A stretch of 64,000 nt of DNA. It comes from Mytilus californianus. Lineage: Eukaryota > Mollusca > Bivalvia > Mytilida > Mytilidae. How positions within the stretch are numbered: the stretch's first letter is position 1; the number at the start of each line of letters is the position of its first letter. Shown in pieces: positions 52,688-64,000 of the stretch. The DNA is taken from positions 124,001 to 188,000 of the forward strand of contig NW_026262743.1 of assembly GCF_021869535.1 (NCBI RefSeq), read 5' to 3'. Below the pieces are notes generated by a model that saw only the letters and a list, made by a program, of their open reading frames with translations, did not search any database and was not told the origin of the DNA. The translations under genes were made by a program, and so were the position numbers.

Positions 52688-53046
52688 TGTTCATTAACTG
52701 TGATGATTCGAGCATTGATGATGTTTTCAGAAAAGATGACCATAAATCAATTAGTGACCAAAGTAAAACTGTGACCCAAGAATGTAATATCATCGAAATG
52801 AGGGTAACCGTACAAACTCTCTTTGAAAGAGTGGTACTGTTAGAGAAAAACGAAATCGAAAATAAAAGAATTATCAAAAACATAAAAACTGAAAACGACA
52901 AATTAAATCAGAACTTTCGAGCACGAATGAGCGATTAAACCAACACCTTATCAATTGCGAACGAAAATTTACACAGTATGACGCAAACCACGTGCAAATA
53001 AACCAACAATCCAAAGCTATTGGGGAATTTGACTTTAATTCGTATA
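52688..53046 (+). pseudogene. LINE ORF1, 5' part (coiled coil)
   Basis: An acidic start (FINCDDSSIDDVFRKDD) and a coiled-coil segment (ERVVLLEKNEIENKRIIKNI) lead into a second frame (INCERKFTQYDANHVQ) after a shift near 52915. It stops at the LTR insertion. If the LTR element and one CAGC are removed in thought, the second frame runs on at 56481 without a shift. Confidence 0.6.
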
Positions 53047-53050
53047 CAGC

Positions 53051-53791
53051 TGTAACAGGAGGGAGTCGTTGACGACACCTCCCGGGACGTGTAGTAGCTA
53101 GTACTTCGTCCCTATTCGATCCTCGGGATACCTGATATCAGATTTTGGCAGAATAGAGACACAAATCAAACAGAACTCAACAATTTATTTACTAATGTAC
53201 AACATTCAATTAGAACAGTCAAATGAAATAAAAAAGAATACTATTTCAAAAGTTAAGTTCAAAAATGAAATGGAAAAGAAAAGTATTTCATGTCAAATGA
53301 ATGAAAATAAAATGGTTATTCAAATCAAAAACTTAGATAAAAAAGTAACTGTATACTTCTCGTTGTGTTTTAGAATTTAGAAATTGTATCAAAATAATGC
53401 CAATGTAGTTGCTGTTTAATAACTCGAGTGGAAAGATTCATTCCGGCGAGCTGGTATATAGAAATAGGTGGCAGTGCTACACTGCCGGCTCATATATACA
53501 ATGTGGGGAGAGGTTTTCACCCCACCGTAGCAACTCCTGATCAAGTGATAAGGAAAATCTTATCAATTTCAAAGATATAAATAAAAATATGGTATTAAAG
53601 AAAACTTGAATGAATTAATATTCATCAAATATATAAATTAATATGAAATTTAAATACTTTTAGAGTTAAATTATTTAAGCTACTTTGATTTTAGCATGTC
53701 TAGATCAAATCAAACATAAAATAAACATTTAATTAAGAAAATACTAATCTGAAACAATTAAAGGGAGACTACCTAAACCACATTCATTACA
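53051..53791 (-). repeat. 3' LTR of gag-only retrotransposon
   Basis: 741 bp, starting TGTAACAGGAGGGAGTCG and ending ATTCATTACA on the plus strand, with TGTAA/TTACA as the terminal inverted repeat. It is nearly identical to 55729-56476. Since gag is on the minus strand, this is the downstream LTR. CAGC (53047-53050) flanks it. Confidence 0.9.
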
Positions 53792-53806
53792 TTCCTCCTT
53801 CCTTAA
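53792..53806 (-). other. Polypurine tract
   Basis: On the minus strand AAGGAAGGAGGAA directly precedes the 3' LTR, the expected primer for plus-strand synthesis. Confidence 0.75.
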
Positions 53807-54884
53807 GGACAAATGTTAATGGAGTTAATCATTTGGATAAAAGAAAATATTAAAAATGAATGTATTATTATATCGAAACACAATAAAAAAAATGCAAATA
53901 TAATGTTAATGTTACTTCACCAATAAACACATAGAAGTAGTCCATTTACTGGTAAAGTTCATCACTGTATATCATCCTCCAAGAATTAATTTTACGGCAC
54001 AAATTAAACAGTACGTTCATCCATTGAATATATTCCAACGGTAAACGGACACATATATATACAGCATTCAATAAGGAAGTTCCTTTAAACGGAAACGAAA
54101 TTAATTAACGGTCTATCTGCATGATTCAAGTTGTACCAGGTATAGTCCACCATTGTCGATCTCACAAAAACACATTGAACGTGTGTTTTCGCGTTCTATG
54201 TGATCCATCGTTGTACCAGGCAATGTCCGCTATTGTAGATCTCACGACAACACATTTAGCGTATGTTTTCGGGTTCTATGAGATCCATCGTTGTACCAAA
54301 AGTAAGAAAGGTGTTCTCGATTCAAGAACGGCTTACTTTATCAGCTGGCCATGTTCATCTTTCCATCTAGCTGCCAAACTACTGGTTTCTGCCATGACTA
54401 ATTAAAGTCACAATATAGGAAATACCATAACCATACTAAACAAAGACATTTTGTTCAGAAGGTTTAAAAATCCAAAACCAATGGGCAAACCCATCAATAA
54501 ACCAATTCAATCACAGAAACTAATCAACAATTTGAAAGTGAACATACCAACATGAAAAGAAATAAACAAATGCCCTTTACCATCGTCATTAAGAAGTGGC
54601 ATTGATACTATGCCGGCTCAATATAGAGTCCACTATAAACGACAAATTAATTTTTAACCATGAAAGCAAATATACTAAACAAATTAAACTATTAAAATAA
54701 TTCACTAAATGTACAAATTAAAACAAATAAAACCTTTTATATCCAAACTTCAACTGGCCTTTTTTCCTAAACAAGAAAATGCATCCACGGTACTAATCAA
54801 ATAATCAGAAAAACAGCCATCCAAATCAGATGGAAATAAACTTTGAACTCTTTTGACAACTTTGCATGATTTTTTAACATTCTT
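53807..54884. other. Internal non-coding region of the LTR element
   Basis: About 1.1 kb without a credible gene, where pol would be expected. Two ~85-bp near-copies with GTTGTACCAGG lie at 54130-54215 and 54212-54300. The frame at 54121-54405 follows that duplication and is not convincing. Confidence 0.5.
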
Positions 54885-55631
54885 TTAAACTGTAGCAGAA
54901 ACTGGTCTTTCTGGTTCAACAACATGAACAGAATTGATACTTTTATAAATCTTATTGGGACAATTAGCTCTCATATGGCCAAATACCGAACAATTAAAAC
55001 ATCTTTTAGCCTTGGATCTCTTGTTCACTAATTTCTTTATCAATTTAACAATTTGTTCAAAACCTGATTTCAAACAACTTACTTCAGAATCTTCTTTGCT
55101 ATCCTCAACTTTACTTTCAACATTGTCAATAGACATATCAACAGACTCAAACTCTGTTGCCAAATACATAGCATCATCAAACTTTTTAGGATGCTTGAAA
55201 AGGACAAATTTACCCATTTCTTTATCCAATTTACCAATAAAAAGATCCATAAAATAGGAATCTAAATTATGAAAATGTTCTGAATATGTGCGGTGGCATA
55301 AAAGTTTAAATCGGTGTCCAAAATACGTCACAGATTCATTTGACATAAGTTTACAACTTTTCATTTGAAATTTATGAAAAGCTATCCTCTTCTTAGGATT
55401 AAAACGTTGCATCAATAAATTTTTCAAAAAATTGTAACTTTGCAACTGAAAAGGAGTAAGTACGCGTAAAAGGGTTTGTGCTTCTCCTCTTAAACTTATA
55501 ACTAACTGACAAGCCATTTCAGTTGAATTCCAACTATTCCATAAACTTACTGCCTCGAACTGAATAAAATAATCTTGTACATCTACACTAGAACCATCAA
55601 AAGTACAAGGTTTCTGTTCAAACCTAATCAT
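54885..55631 (-). CDS. Gag capsid-nucleocapsid protein
   Basis: 248 residues. Residues 1-150 resemble a retrotransposon capsid domain (ACQLVISLRGEAQTLLRVL, NLLMQRFNPKKR, ESVTYFGHRFKLLCHRTY). An acidic linker and a basic cluster lead to one CCHC zinc knuckle (CFNCSVFGHMRANC, about residues 212-225). It would assemble the particle and bind RNA. The frame is intact and starts 98 bases after the 5' LTR. No other gene accompanies it. Confidence 0.85.
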   Translation of the reverse strand: MIRFEQKPCTFDGSSVDVQDYFIQFEAVSLWNSWNSTEMACQLVISLRGEAQTLLRVLTPFQLQSYNFLKNLLMQRFNPKKRIAFHKFQMKSCKLMSNESVTYFGHRFKLLCHRTYSEHFHNLDSYFMDLFIGKLDKEMGKFVLFKHPKKFDDAMYLATEFESVDMSIDNVESKVEDSKEDSEVSCLKSGFEQIVKLIKKLVNKRSKAKRCFNCSVFGHMRANCPNKIYKSINSVHVVEPERPVSATV

Positions 55632-55708
55632 TTTGAAAAATCAAAATTTGAACAAAATCCAAACTAGATTTAAAACAAAAATATTTAAACCAAAACTGAG
55701 GGATCACA

Positions 55709-55726
55709 TATCCTGTCACGGCACCA
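55709..55726 (-). other. Primer-binding site
   Basis: TGGTGCCGTGACAGGATA on the minus strand, two bases inside the 5' LTR. TGG plus a tRNA-3'-end-like sequence is expected for minus-strand priming; the tRNA is not identified. Confidence 0.6.
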
Positions 55727-55728
55727 TT

Positions 55729-56476
55729 TGTAACAGGAGGGAGTCGGTGACGACACCTCCCGGGACGTGTAGTTGCTAGTACTTCGTCCCTATTCGATCC
55801 TCGGGATACCTGATATCAGATTTTGGCAGAATAGAGACACAAATCAAATAGAACTCAACAATTTATTTACAAATGTACAACATTCAATTAGAACAGTCAA
55901 ATGAAATAAAAAAGAATACTATTTCAAAAGTTAAGTTCAAAAATGAAATGGAAAAGAAAAGTATTTCATGTCAAATGAATGAAAATAAAATAGTTATTCA
56001 AATCAAAAACTTAGATAAAAAAGTAACTGTATACTTCGCGTTGTGTTTTAGAATTTAGAAATTGTATCAAAATAATGCCAAATTGAATGTAGTTGCTGTT
56101 TATTAACATGAGTGGAATGATTCATTCCGGCGAGCTGGTATATGGAAAAAGGTGGCAGTGCTACACTGCCGGCTCATATATACAATGTGGGGGAGTGGTT
56201 TGCACCCCACCGTAGCAACTCCTGATCAAGTGATAAGGAAAATCTTATCAATTTTAAAGATATAAATAAAAATATGGTATTAAAGAAAACTTGAATGAAT
56301 TAGTATTCATCAAATATATAAATTAATATGAAATTTAAATACTTTTAGAGTTAAATTATTAAAGCTACTTTGTATTTTAGCATGTCTAGATCAAATCAAA
56401 CATAAAATAAACATTTAATAAAGAAAATACCAATTTGAAACAATTAAAGGGAGACTACCTAAACCACATTCATTAC
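55729..56476 (-). repeat. 5' LTR of gag-only retrotransposon
   Basis: 748 bp, near-identical to 53051-53791. Differences are scattered substitutions and short indels (for example GTCGGTGACG versus GTCGTTGACG), so the insertion is fairly recent but not brand new. Confidence 0.9.
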
Positions 56477-56480
56477 ACAG

Positions 56481-57222
56481 CTAATGTTAAACGATTTGAC
56501 TCCGAACTTGAGCGACATAGTAAATTATAAGTTAGTCTACAAAAGAATATTAGCGATTAAAAATGGAACTCACAACAATCTTATGCCTCTAAAGCAACCC
56601 ACCGGGAACCCCAGATAGTCCGCATTCTACCGGTATACAGATGAACTCTAGTACGAGAAGTGGTCAGTTATCACCTATAGAAATACCAGACATGCGATCA
56701 CCCGTAACTTGTAAAGAAAACATAGAAAAAAAATCTCCTAACAGTAATAACAACAATGATAATTTTACAGGTTTGCCGTACAGAACGCATGAAACGCAAA
56801 GCGAAGAAAACAGAGACTTTTCGAAACCAAATATGGAAAACAATGACATTACTTATAAAATTCCTGTTCGACTTAAAGGATTCACTAGCAATGTTGAAAC
56901 GACAAATGAAAACTTTTTTATGGGTGTTACAAAGAACAGAACGGCTCGGTATTACCTGTCAGGAATTGACTCAAAATCCACGCGAGCTAGAATTTTAAGT
57001 TACTTAGAAAACAAAAATGTACATGTGACATACTTACGTTTGTTTAGCACAAGGAACAATGATCGTCGGATATCTGCAAAGCTTAACATCACAGAAAATT
57101 GTGCAGAAATTGTCGAAACAGAAAACTTTTGGCCAAAAGGCGTGTATTGTAGAAAATGGTTAAGCAACCGTGAATGGAATCAACGCTTTACGGATGATGC
57201 TCAACATGAACCAGACTCATAA
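56481..57222 (+). pseudogene. LINE ORF1, 3' part
   Basis: The interrupted frame resumes at 56481 (NVKRFDSELERHSKL) and soon stops. A 193-residue frame (56641-57222) carries the C-terminal domain: SNNNNDNFTG, TARYYLSGIDSKSTRARIL, HVTYLRLFSTRNNDRRISAK, and FWPKGVYCRKW at the end. I know this as the C-terminal part of ORF1 or ORF1-like proteins beside molluscan LINEs; exact function unknown, probably RNA binding. Confidence 0.6.
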
Positions 57223-57267
57223 TAAACAATCAAAATAAAGTGTAAAATTTTATTTTCCCTTGTTACC

Positions 57268-60200
57268 TTGGTTACCTTGTTTCTTATAATGTCTAGTTTA
57301 AAACTTTTAGCATGGAATGTAAGAGGTATTATGTCTTCTACTGTATGTTTGAGTAATTTATTAAGAAGTACTGACTGTGATGTTTGTATTATCTCTGAAC
57401 ATAAACTTAAAACCAGATCCTTAAATTATTTGTCAAGTGTTGAACAAGGATATAAATGTGTATGTAAAGCTGATTCCTTGCCTAATCTTTATAACGCATA
57501 TCATGGTAAAGGTGGTATTGCCATCCTGTATAAGAGCACACTTCAATTTTCTATTAATGAAATTCATGATACGAACTCAGAAAAAATTGTTGGTCTTGAG
57601 ATCAAAACCCTATCTAAGGGGTCATTATTTATTTTTGGTGCATATTTACGGTCTGATGAATCCGTAGATAACTATAGAAATGAACTTAATATATTAGATA
57701 CATTATATACTCATTATAGTAATTATGGCAATGTTATAATCGCAGGGGATTTAAATGCCAGTTGTCTTGAGAAAGATAAATTATGTTCAAACAGGTACAA
57801 ATCTGCGGAGCTAATGAAATTTGTTAAAAGAAATCAATTGCTGTTTTCAGGTGGAAAAATTAAACATAAAGGGCCAGATTATACATTTATTAATAAGACA
57901 TCAATGATTGATTATATTCTTATGAATGATAGTATATATAGGCAGCTTAAGTCTTATGAAATACTTAGCGAGGGTTCGGTTAGTAGTACATCCGATCATT
58001 TACCAGTTTTAGCCGAAATAGTGTTGCAACATAATCCTCATCAAATATTGAATTCATTTAGTAAGCTACCAGTATGGCACAACATAACGGACGATCAAAT
58101 CGAACTGTATACACAATTTTTACACGAACCTTTACAAATTTTGATAAAGAAAATGGACTTGGATAATGAAGATATTGATACTATGTACAACGATATGGTA
58201 ACTATTTTACATTTTGCAGCAGATAAAACAGTCCCCAAGTGTGGATTTAATCCTTTTACTAAACCGTATTGGACATCTGGTGTTAAGATTGCCCACGAGA
58301 AGGAACGATCATCACGAAAAGACTGGGTTATTGATGGTCGCCCTAGAGGTATGCATCACGATTCATATAAGAAATACAAGAGAGCAAAACATGAGTTCCG
58401 AAATATACAACAGGCTGCGTATGAACAATATATACAACAAACTAACGATGACATTGATGACAGTGATGAAGTGTATGATAATGAAACGAAACAACAGATT
58501 GAACTTGATTACAATAAAATATCTTGTCATGAACAAAACATATATTTACCAGGTGGTATTATCCAAGAAAGTGAAGTCGAAGGTATAATTAAACTCTTAA
58601 AGCGTAGAAAAGCTAGTGGCCATGACAAAATTTAAAATGAACATCTGTTGTATGGTGGAAGTACTTTAGTTCGATGCTTAACATCGTTATTCAATCTAGT
58701 TGTGAGTAAAGGTCGTATCCCTAATGGCTGGAAACTTGGTCTTCTTGTTCAATTATTTAAAGGCAACAATAACCCTAAGACTTCATCGGACAGTTACCGA
58801 CCAATCACCTTACTTCCATGTGTACTCAAAGTGTTTGAGCATGTTATTAAGTCAAGATTGTTGTTATATGTCTTTGATGAAAGTGTCTTTCCGAACCCTC
58901 AGCAGCAAGGTTTTCGGAAATATCTCGGATGTCTTACTGCATCCTTTAATTTACATAAAACTATATTTCATAATATTGAATTATTTAGTAAAATTTGTGT
59001 AGCATTCCTGGATAGCAGGAAAGCATTTGATACGGTATGGAGGCTAGGTTTAATGTACAAACTGTTTAAACTTGGTGTAAATGGCAAGCTATGGTTAATA
59101 ATTAATGACTGCCATTATAATACGAAAAGTGTAGTTGTTGTCAATCAATGTCAATCAGATTTTTTCCCTGTATTAGAAGGTGTACGACAAGGAGGTGTGC
59201 TCTCAGGTTTATTGTATGTAGTATTTATAAATGATTTAATTTGTGATCTGGAAAAAATTAATCCAAATACAGGTATTTTCAATATCAATTGTTGTGCACC
59301 AGCTCTTGCAGATGACATATCATGTATTGCTACATCTCCAGTATCCTTACAACGTATGCTTAATGTGTGCAACCTATATTCAAAGAAATGGCGTTTTCGT
59401 TTCAATGCAAATAAGTCGTGTATTATTCAATTTTCTGTAAATGCAAGAGAGATCAATGTCAATTTTCCATGGTTTATTGGTAATGAACGTATCCCGATAG
59501 CAAATAACTATCTGCACTTAGGAATAGAACTAAACTCTCGATTTAAATCAAATCAAAGAACTGAAAGTGCATGCAGAAAAGGCAGAAACGCATACTTTGC
59601 GTTGAATGGTATAAAGACAAACGCAACGAATCCGTGTGTATTACTCAAACTGTATAAAACTGTGATACTACCCAGTGTTTTATACGGATGTGAGATGTGG
59701 AATAACATGAAATCTTATGACAAAGCTACTTTAAGCCGTTTTCAACATTTTATAGTGAAACATATTCTCAACTTGAAAACGTCGACTCGATCTGATATGT
59801 GCGAAAGTATTCTTGGTATTCATCCAATAACAGGATATATATATAAAGAAAACTCATATTCCTACAAAAACTGTGTACCTTAGACATTTCCTCTCTTTCT
59901 AAGAGAATATTTCTCACCAGATTGTTTACTTTCTTTATAGACTCTCAAAGGAAACACTACGGATTTATTCCTGATATCATTGACATTTTAAAACAGTATG
60001 GACTTATTAGTTACCTTCTTGACTATATTGAAGATGGAACATTCCCATCAAAACAAATTTGGAAGTCTATCGTTTATAGCGCAGTTGATAGTATACAGTT
60101 AATCAATTGGTTAAACCGTGTTTATTCTGATGACAGTTTCACACGTTTCAGGAATATTCACACGTCAGTGACTATTACGGAATTTTGAAAACACTCAAAT

Positions 60201-60576
60201 TCTTTTAAGGAGATTAAAAATTCCTTTTTAATCACTAAATTACTAACTGAAATACCAAACACAACAAGTAATACATGTGATATATGTACAAGGAATTTTA
60301 AAGATGTGTATGTACACGCTTGTTGCAATTGCCCAAGTACTAATGTACAGCGCGAAGTCTGGTGGGACATTTTAAGTGACAATTAATTATCCAGTGCAGC
60401 TTTACTGTGAATTAAGCATGTATGACGACGAAATCCTGTTTCAAATGTTACTCGGTCGAAAACCACTGACAATTTTTTCAAACATGGATGAATCGGTTCA
60501 GTTTCTCAAGCTGTGTCATGCACATGTTATCCAGTGTGTAGCAGAATATAGTCGATCTCTTAGACAGTGTTATTAG
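57268..60576 (+). pseudogene. LINE ORF2: endonuclease-reverse transcriptase (nonsense and frameshift mutations)
   Basis: The first section (57268-58635) is an apurinic-type endonuclease: LLAWNVRGI, IAGDLNAS, TSDHLPVLAEI. An in-frame TAA (58633-58635) splits it from the reverse transcriptase (58648-59883, same frame): SYRPITLLPC, VAFLDSRKAFDTVW, GVRQGGVLSGLLY, ALADDISCIA. After a shift near 59870 the C-terminal region continues (60186 is another stop) with a Cys-rich knuckle (CDICTRNF, ACCNCPS) and ends near 60576. The catalytic residues remain, but the gene is broken at several points. Confidence 0.8.
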
Positions 60577-60778
60577 ATGTGCCAATACATGATGTGTCAC
60601 TGCATCAGTATTTTAAATATTGCTTGCATAAACGGTCATTTATCTTTTGTGTAATTACTTTATATTTTGCTCTTATACTAATATTTCGTGTGTAATTATG
60701 ACGTTTACTTATATTCATTAATTGTATTATCATTGAATCTCATTTATGAGGAATTAAAGATATGAATGAATGAATGAC

Positions 60779-61445
60779 CATGAGGAGATAAAGAAATACA
60801 ACAAATGTGACTGAAATCGTAACCTAGTAACAATAAAAACTTAGAGGAAACAACCGATCAACTCATTAATTAACATTTATTGAAACAAATATCATTTAGT
60901 AGCGTAAACACGATATGGCCACCTGTTCACCCCATCCAGTACACTGGCCAATAACCAGTACTCGATGAAAATAGACACATTTTCTATCCTTATAGATGAA
61001 GTCCTGAATAGAAATAATCGAGGCAAAAATTTTAATAACCATGGTAAAAAAATACATTTTACTCCCCATTTTCAACAATTTAGAACATACTATGTTTATA
61101 TCCAGAGACGGCTCTGAAAGAGCAGGAAAGAAATATTTCAGGGAAGAAAATTACATAATAATAGATGTTTGAATTGAAAAATAAATAAAAAAAACTGATA
61201 TGTTTTTATAGCATTTTAGCTTGAGAGGATATAATATCCATGGTATAATTTGAAATTTAGGAAAACCACTTTTAAAATGTTTGTATTTTATAATTTTGTA
61301 ATTACATGTCTTTTATGGTTAATTGTTTAAAAAAAATATTCATAAATTACTCAAAAACATACCAAGTTACTTGACAAATAGAAAAACAGAGTCAAACATG
61401 AAGAAAAAAGAAAGAATTGTCTAACGGTTTAATAACAAGCATATA
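60779..61445. other. Non-coding between LINE and mariner
   Basis: Nothing recognised. Ends with the TA (61444-61445) used as mariner target. Confidence 0.5.
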
Positions 61446-62901
61446 CGAGGGTTGTCCGTAAAGTTTGAGGACAATCTCAATAAAATATCATTTACCCGTC
61501 CGAAATAAATAAAACAAGTATATAACTAATTTCATGATTTACTGATTAAGTGTACAAAATTTTATTTCAGTACCTGCTTAAATAATCGTATTTTCATCAA
61601 TGTAAAAATATAAGAAGCTCTCACCCGGAGCACCCAAACAAATATTTCCGACGTTCCGACGTTCGACGACGTCAACATTATAACTTTTCTCAACGTAGTC
61701 TCCTTTCAAAGCAACACAGTTTTTACATCTTTTCAACCAGTCATCAAATATTTTCTCAAACTGTTCTGTTTTTGTTGTTAAGATTATGTTCATTACTTCC
61801 TGTCTTTGTTCAGGTAAATCGTCGAACCTTTGTCCACGGAGAAAAGATTTGATATGCGGGAATACCGCAAAATCCATTGGCGCTAAGTCAGGGCTATACG
61901 GAGGTTGTTTCAGACATTCGAACTCAAGTAAATCAATTTCTAGATGAGTTTTTATAGAAGTGTGTCCGGTGCATTGTCTTGGTGTAATATCACTGATGTA
62001 GTAATGAAACCAGCTTTCATCGGTTGTAATTATTCTGTCTAGAAATCGTACGCCACCACGAGAAAGTTTTTTAATAAATTGATTCGACAATTCCATCCGT
62101 TTTGGTAAATGTTCTGCTGTAAGAAGTCGCTGTACCCATCTAGCACATACTCGATTCATATTTAAATCATTTGCAAAAATGTGGTGCGCTGTAGTCTTAG
62201 AAATGTCACATTTTGTCTGCAACTTCGCAAACTGTTAGTCGCCGGTCAACGTTGATAACGTTCAGAACTTCATCTTTTATCGCATCTGATTTCCTGAAAG
62301 ATGGCCTACCTTCCCGCTCTTCGTCTTCCAAATTGTATCTACCGTCCCCAAACCTTTTGTGCCACTTGAATTCCAATAACCGACTAACTTTGCTATGTTT
62401 CTCAGACTGTTTTAAGAATTTGTGTGTTTCTGTTGGCGTCTTTCCGATGTCTACATAAAGCTTTATAACCACCCGCTGCTCCACCTTTTCCGTAAATGTC
62501 CTTTTTTTCAGTGAAGCCGATTCTGAATTCAATGCTTCAAATCGAGATTTCTCCGCCATTTCGAAATTTTGACCATTCAAATTTAGCAGGTGTAACGGCA
62601 AGACTATTGTCAACGTCACAATGTATGTTTCGTGTATTTTTTGGCGGATTTTGAAATTTAAAATAACAAAAATATGAAAACACCAGCCTGCATGTAATGT
62701 GATATTTTCACCATGCTCCGGGTCCCTATTGCTTATATTTATATAAAGTAAGTGTCATTATTTCGTATTTAAAATTGGACAACTATTTATATAACCGAAC
62801 TAGGATATAGTTCAGAATTACTAATATGCAAAAAGAATTTACAAGAAATGCTATTTTTACGCAGACTTCAGCTTGTCCACGAACTTTACGGACAACCCTC
62901 G
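61446..62901 (-). mobile_element. Mariner element with intact ends, internally deleted
   Basis: Terminal inverted repeats CGAGGGTTGTCCGTAAAGTT at both ends (61446 and, complemented, 62901), flanked by TA on each side (61444-61445, 62902-62903). 1,456 bp. The transposase reads on the minus strand and is defective. Confidence 0.9.
61578..62559 (-). pseudogene. Mariner transposase (frameshift, catalytic deletion)
   Basis: Start at 62559 (MAEKSRFEALN). The first frame carries the paired helix-turn-helix DNA-binding part (FLKQSEKHSKVSR, FKWHKRFGDGRYN, GRPSFRKSDA). A frameshift near 62215 leads to the second (SKTTAHHIFANDLN, CARWVQRLLTAE). The first catalytic Asp is in TTDESWFHYY and the last in YSPDLAPMDF. 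The segment between, with the middle Asp, has been deleted near 61975 and replaced by a short junction (RQCTGHTS). It cannot catalyse cut-and-paste. Confidence 0.85.
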
Positions 62902-62903
62902 TA

Positions 62904-64000
62904 CTGCAAAGGATGTCAAAAGGACAAGTTTGGCTATTTGTATGAACAGCTGCCATTACAAAATGGCGTCAATAATGAATCTTTTGATTTTTTTCCATTT
63001 ACGGCAAATAAAATGTAAATGTGGCCTTGACCTATTTACAACCAGAAACAGCAGTTCTCGATATGTTTGAGTTATTTTTCTTCATTAAAAAGAACAAAAT
63101 TCAAACACTGAAATCGTGTTTTTCCATTTTGCATACACATTAGTATGAGGTATTAGATCCACAAATATCATGTACTTAAAGTCGAAAGATCAGTTACAAC
63201 CGTAAGAAAATATATTGTCAACCGAGGCGAAAGCGAGGTTTAAAAAAAAGTAATAGGTGTAACTTGCTTTGTTGGTTCAGTGTAAACAAGATTAGTTTTA
63301 TGTCGTGAACAATCTCTATGTGGGATTATCTTGGTAAAAATGTGTAATCTCATTATTTGTTTTAGCAAAGCGATTGCATATAATGTTAATTTGCTAATGT
63401 TGTAATTTGACAATCGGACAAGACCCTTATATAACTTCTCTTTGAAGGGATACAATCATTAGCTCTGGTCTTCATCAATTAGGGGTAAACAGTACAAAAT
63501 GCTTCACACTGGTCAATTTATATACAAGAATCTTAGCTAAACGTCAATCTCTTCGTTACTGTTTGCGAATCCGGTAAGCGTATTATCACGCTTCACCGCC
63601 TTAACACGGACAAAGTTCGGTGCAAGACAGATTTACAGGTTCAAAGTAAATCTTGCAAGTAATCTAAAGACAATGCAGGAAGGTATTTATTGCTGGTTAT
63701 TGTCCCTGTTTGAATAAACTCATCATATATACCCGGATTAAAATTGTGTAGGTCGGACGCGCGTTGTGTTTACAAAAGACTCAGCAGTGACGCTCGAATA
63801 AAAAAAGGTTAAAAAGGGAATAATAAAGAACGAAGTTGAAGAGCATTGGGAATTATTTCCCAAATACAGCTAAGGTAATCTACGAAACCACAGTTCCTGA
63901 CTGGTTTTTATTGACGGGAATTCGAAGAAATGCACACAAGAATGGAACATCTGTATCTAGAGACTTTTTACCTATTCGACCCTTCTTGTTTTTCCTTCCA
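62904..64000. other. Non-coding window end
   Basis: No supportable gene; the short frames here overlap on both strands. I see no element ends. Confidence 0.45.

Larger units (their letters stand above)
53051..56476 (-). mobile_element. Non-autonomous LTR retrotransposon (gag only) with CAGC target duplication
   Basis: Two LTRs enclose 1,937 bp carrying a gag gene but no protease, reverse transcriptase or integrase. On the minus strand a primer-binding-like site lies 2 bases after the 5' LTR and a purine tract lies just before the 3' LTR. CAGC is repeated outside both ends (53047-53050, 56477-56480). Structure and the CCHC gag point to a Gypsy-like origin. It would need enzymes from a partner element. 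Confidence 0.85.
52681..60778 (+). mobile_element. LINE retrotransposon interrupted by an LTR element
   Basis: ORF1 remnants (52688-53046 and 56481-57222) and ORF2 (57268-60576) share one orientation, with an LTR retrotransposon (53051-56476) inside ORF1. The 3' end is a GGAATTAAAGATATGAATGA stretch followed by short GAAT repeats (60750-60778), typical of LINEs with microsatellite tails. The 5' end is not clear. Confidence 0.75.

Noticed and set aside
53195..53380. 61-residue Lys/Asn-rich frame, also at 55873-56058
   Set aside because: Lies inside the LTRs and is duplicated with them; AT-rich chance frame.
1..64000. tRNA, rRNA or host exon signals
   Set aside because: I looked for cloverleaf-like or exon-like segments and found none I could support; a covariance or splice-aware search would be needed to exclude them.

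Overview
This window is animal genomic DNA dominated by transposable elements. It is AT-rich, contains no recognisable host protein gene, and is full of dispersed repeats. The 20-base core GGTATGATTGCCAATGAGAC (36011-36030, and reverse-complemented at 42564-42583) and the GGCGGATCCAG-ended repeats are ones I associate with mussels and other bivalves (Mytilus-like). That host assignment comes from recall, not a search.

Layout. (1) 293-25113 is a giant imperfect palindrome: arms 293-11327 and 14264-25113 around a 2.9 kb spacer. It holds a decayed Polinton/Maverick (adintovirus-like) element whose terminal repeat begins at 4389 and, mirrored, ends at 21025. The arms also carry about 4.1 kb of the flanking genome (a TTAA foldback element and a LINE fragment), so the palindrome formed after insertion. 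Each arm encodes the virion genes: membrane protein, pVI/pX-like core protein, penton-like protein, a 49-residue protein, double-jelly-roll major capsid protein, basic core protein, a virion-associated protein of unknown function, and a zinc protein, plus a small OB-fold-like protein. The spacer holds both halves of a split packaging ATPase, an adenain-like protease, a fibre-like protein, and a phospholipase A2-like/integrase/chromodomain cassette. (2) 25114-46702 is intergenic repeat DNA with one CR1/Jockey-like LINE (27685-33069, minus strand). (3) 46703-52240 is a second copy of the same insertion locus, now with both flanks: an internally deleted Polinton (48212-51700) with a 6-bp TATTTC target duplication, keeping the OB-fold gene at one end and a decayed protein-primed DNA polymerase B and zinc protein at the other. 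(4) 52681-60778 is a LINE interrupted in ORF1 by a gag-only LTR retrotransposon (53051-56476). (5) 61446-62901 is an internally deleted mariner element.

How the genes fit together. The two Polinton remnants are complementary: locus 1 has morphogenesis and integration genes, locus 3 has the polymerase end. The virion genes are packed so tightly that a TATAAATAAATG motif overlaps the stop codon of one gene and the start codon of the next. Transcription-unit ends carry strong hairpins (4902-4941, 6368-6394, 12708-12742, and mirrored copies), plus a hairpin array after the zinc gene. Together this resembles the TAAATG late promoters of poxviruses and the 3' hairpins of mimiviruses and virophages, and is the most interesting signal here. 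The element is dead: the two arms share several inactivating lesions and have each gained others.
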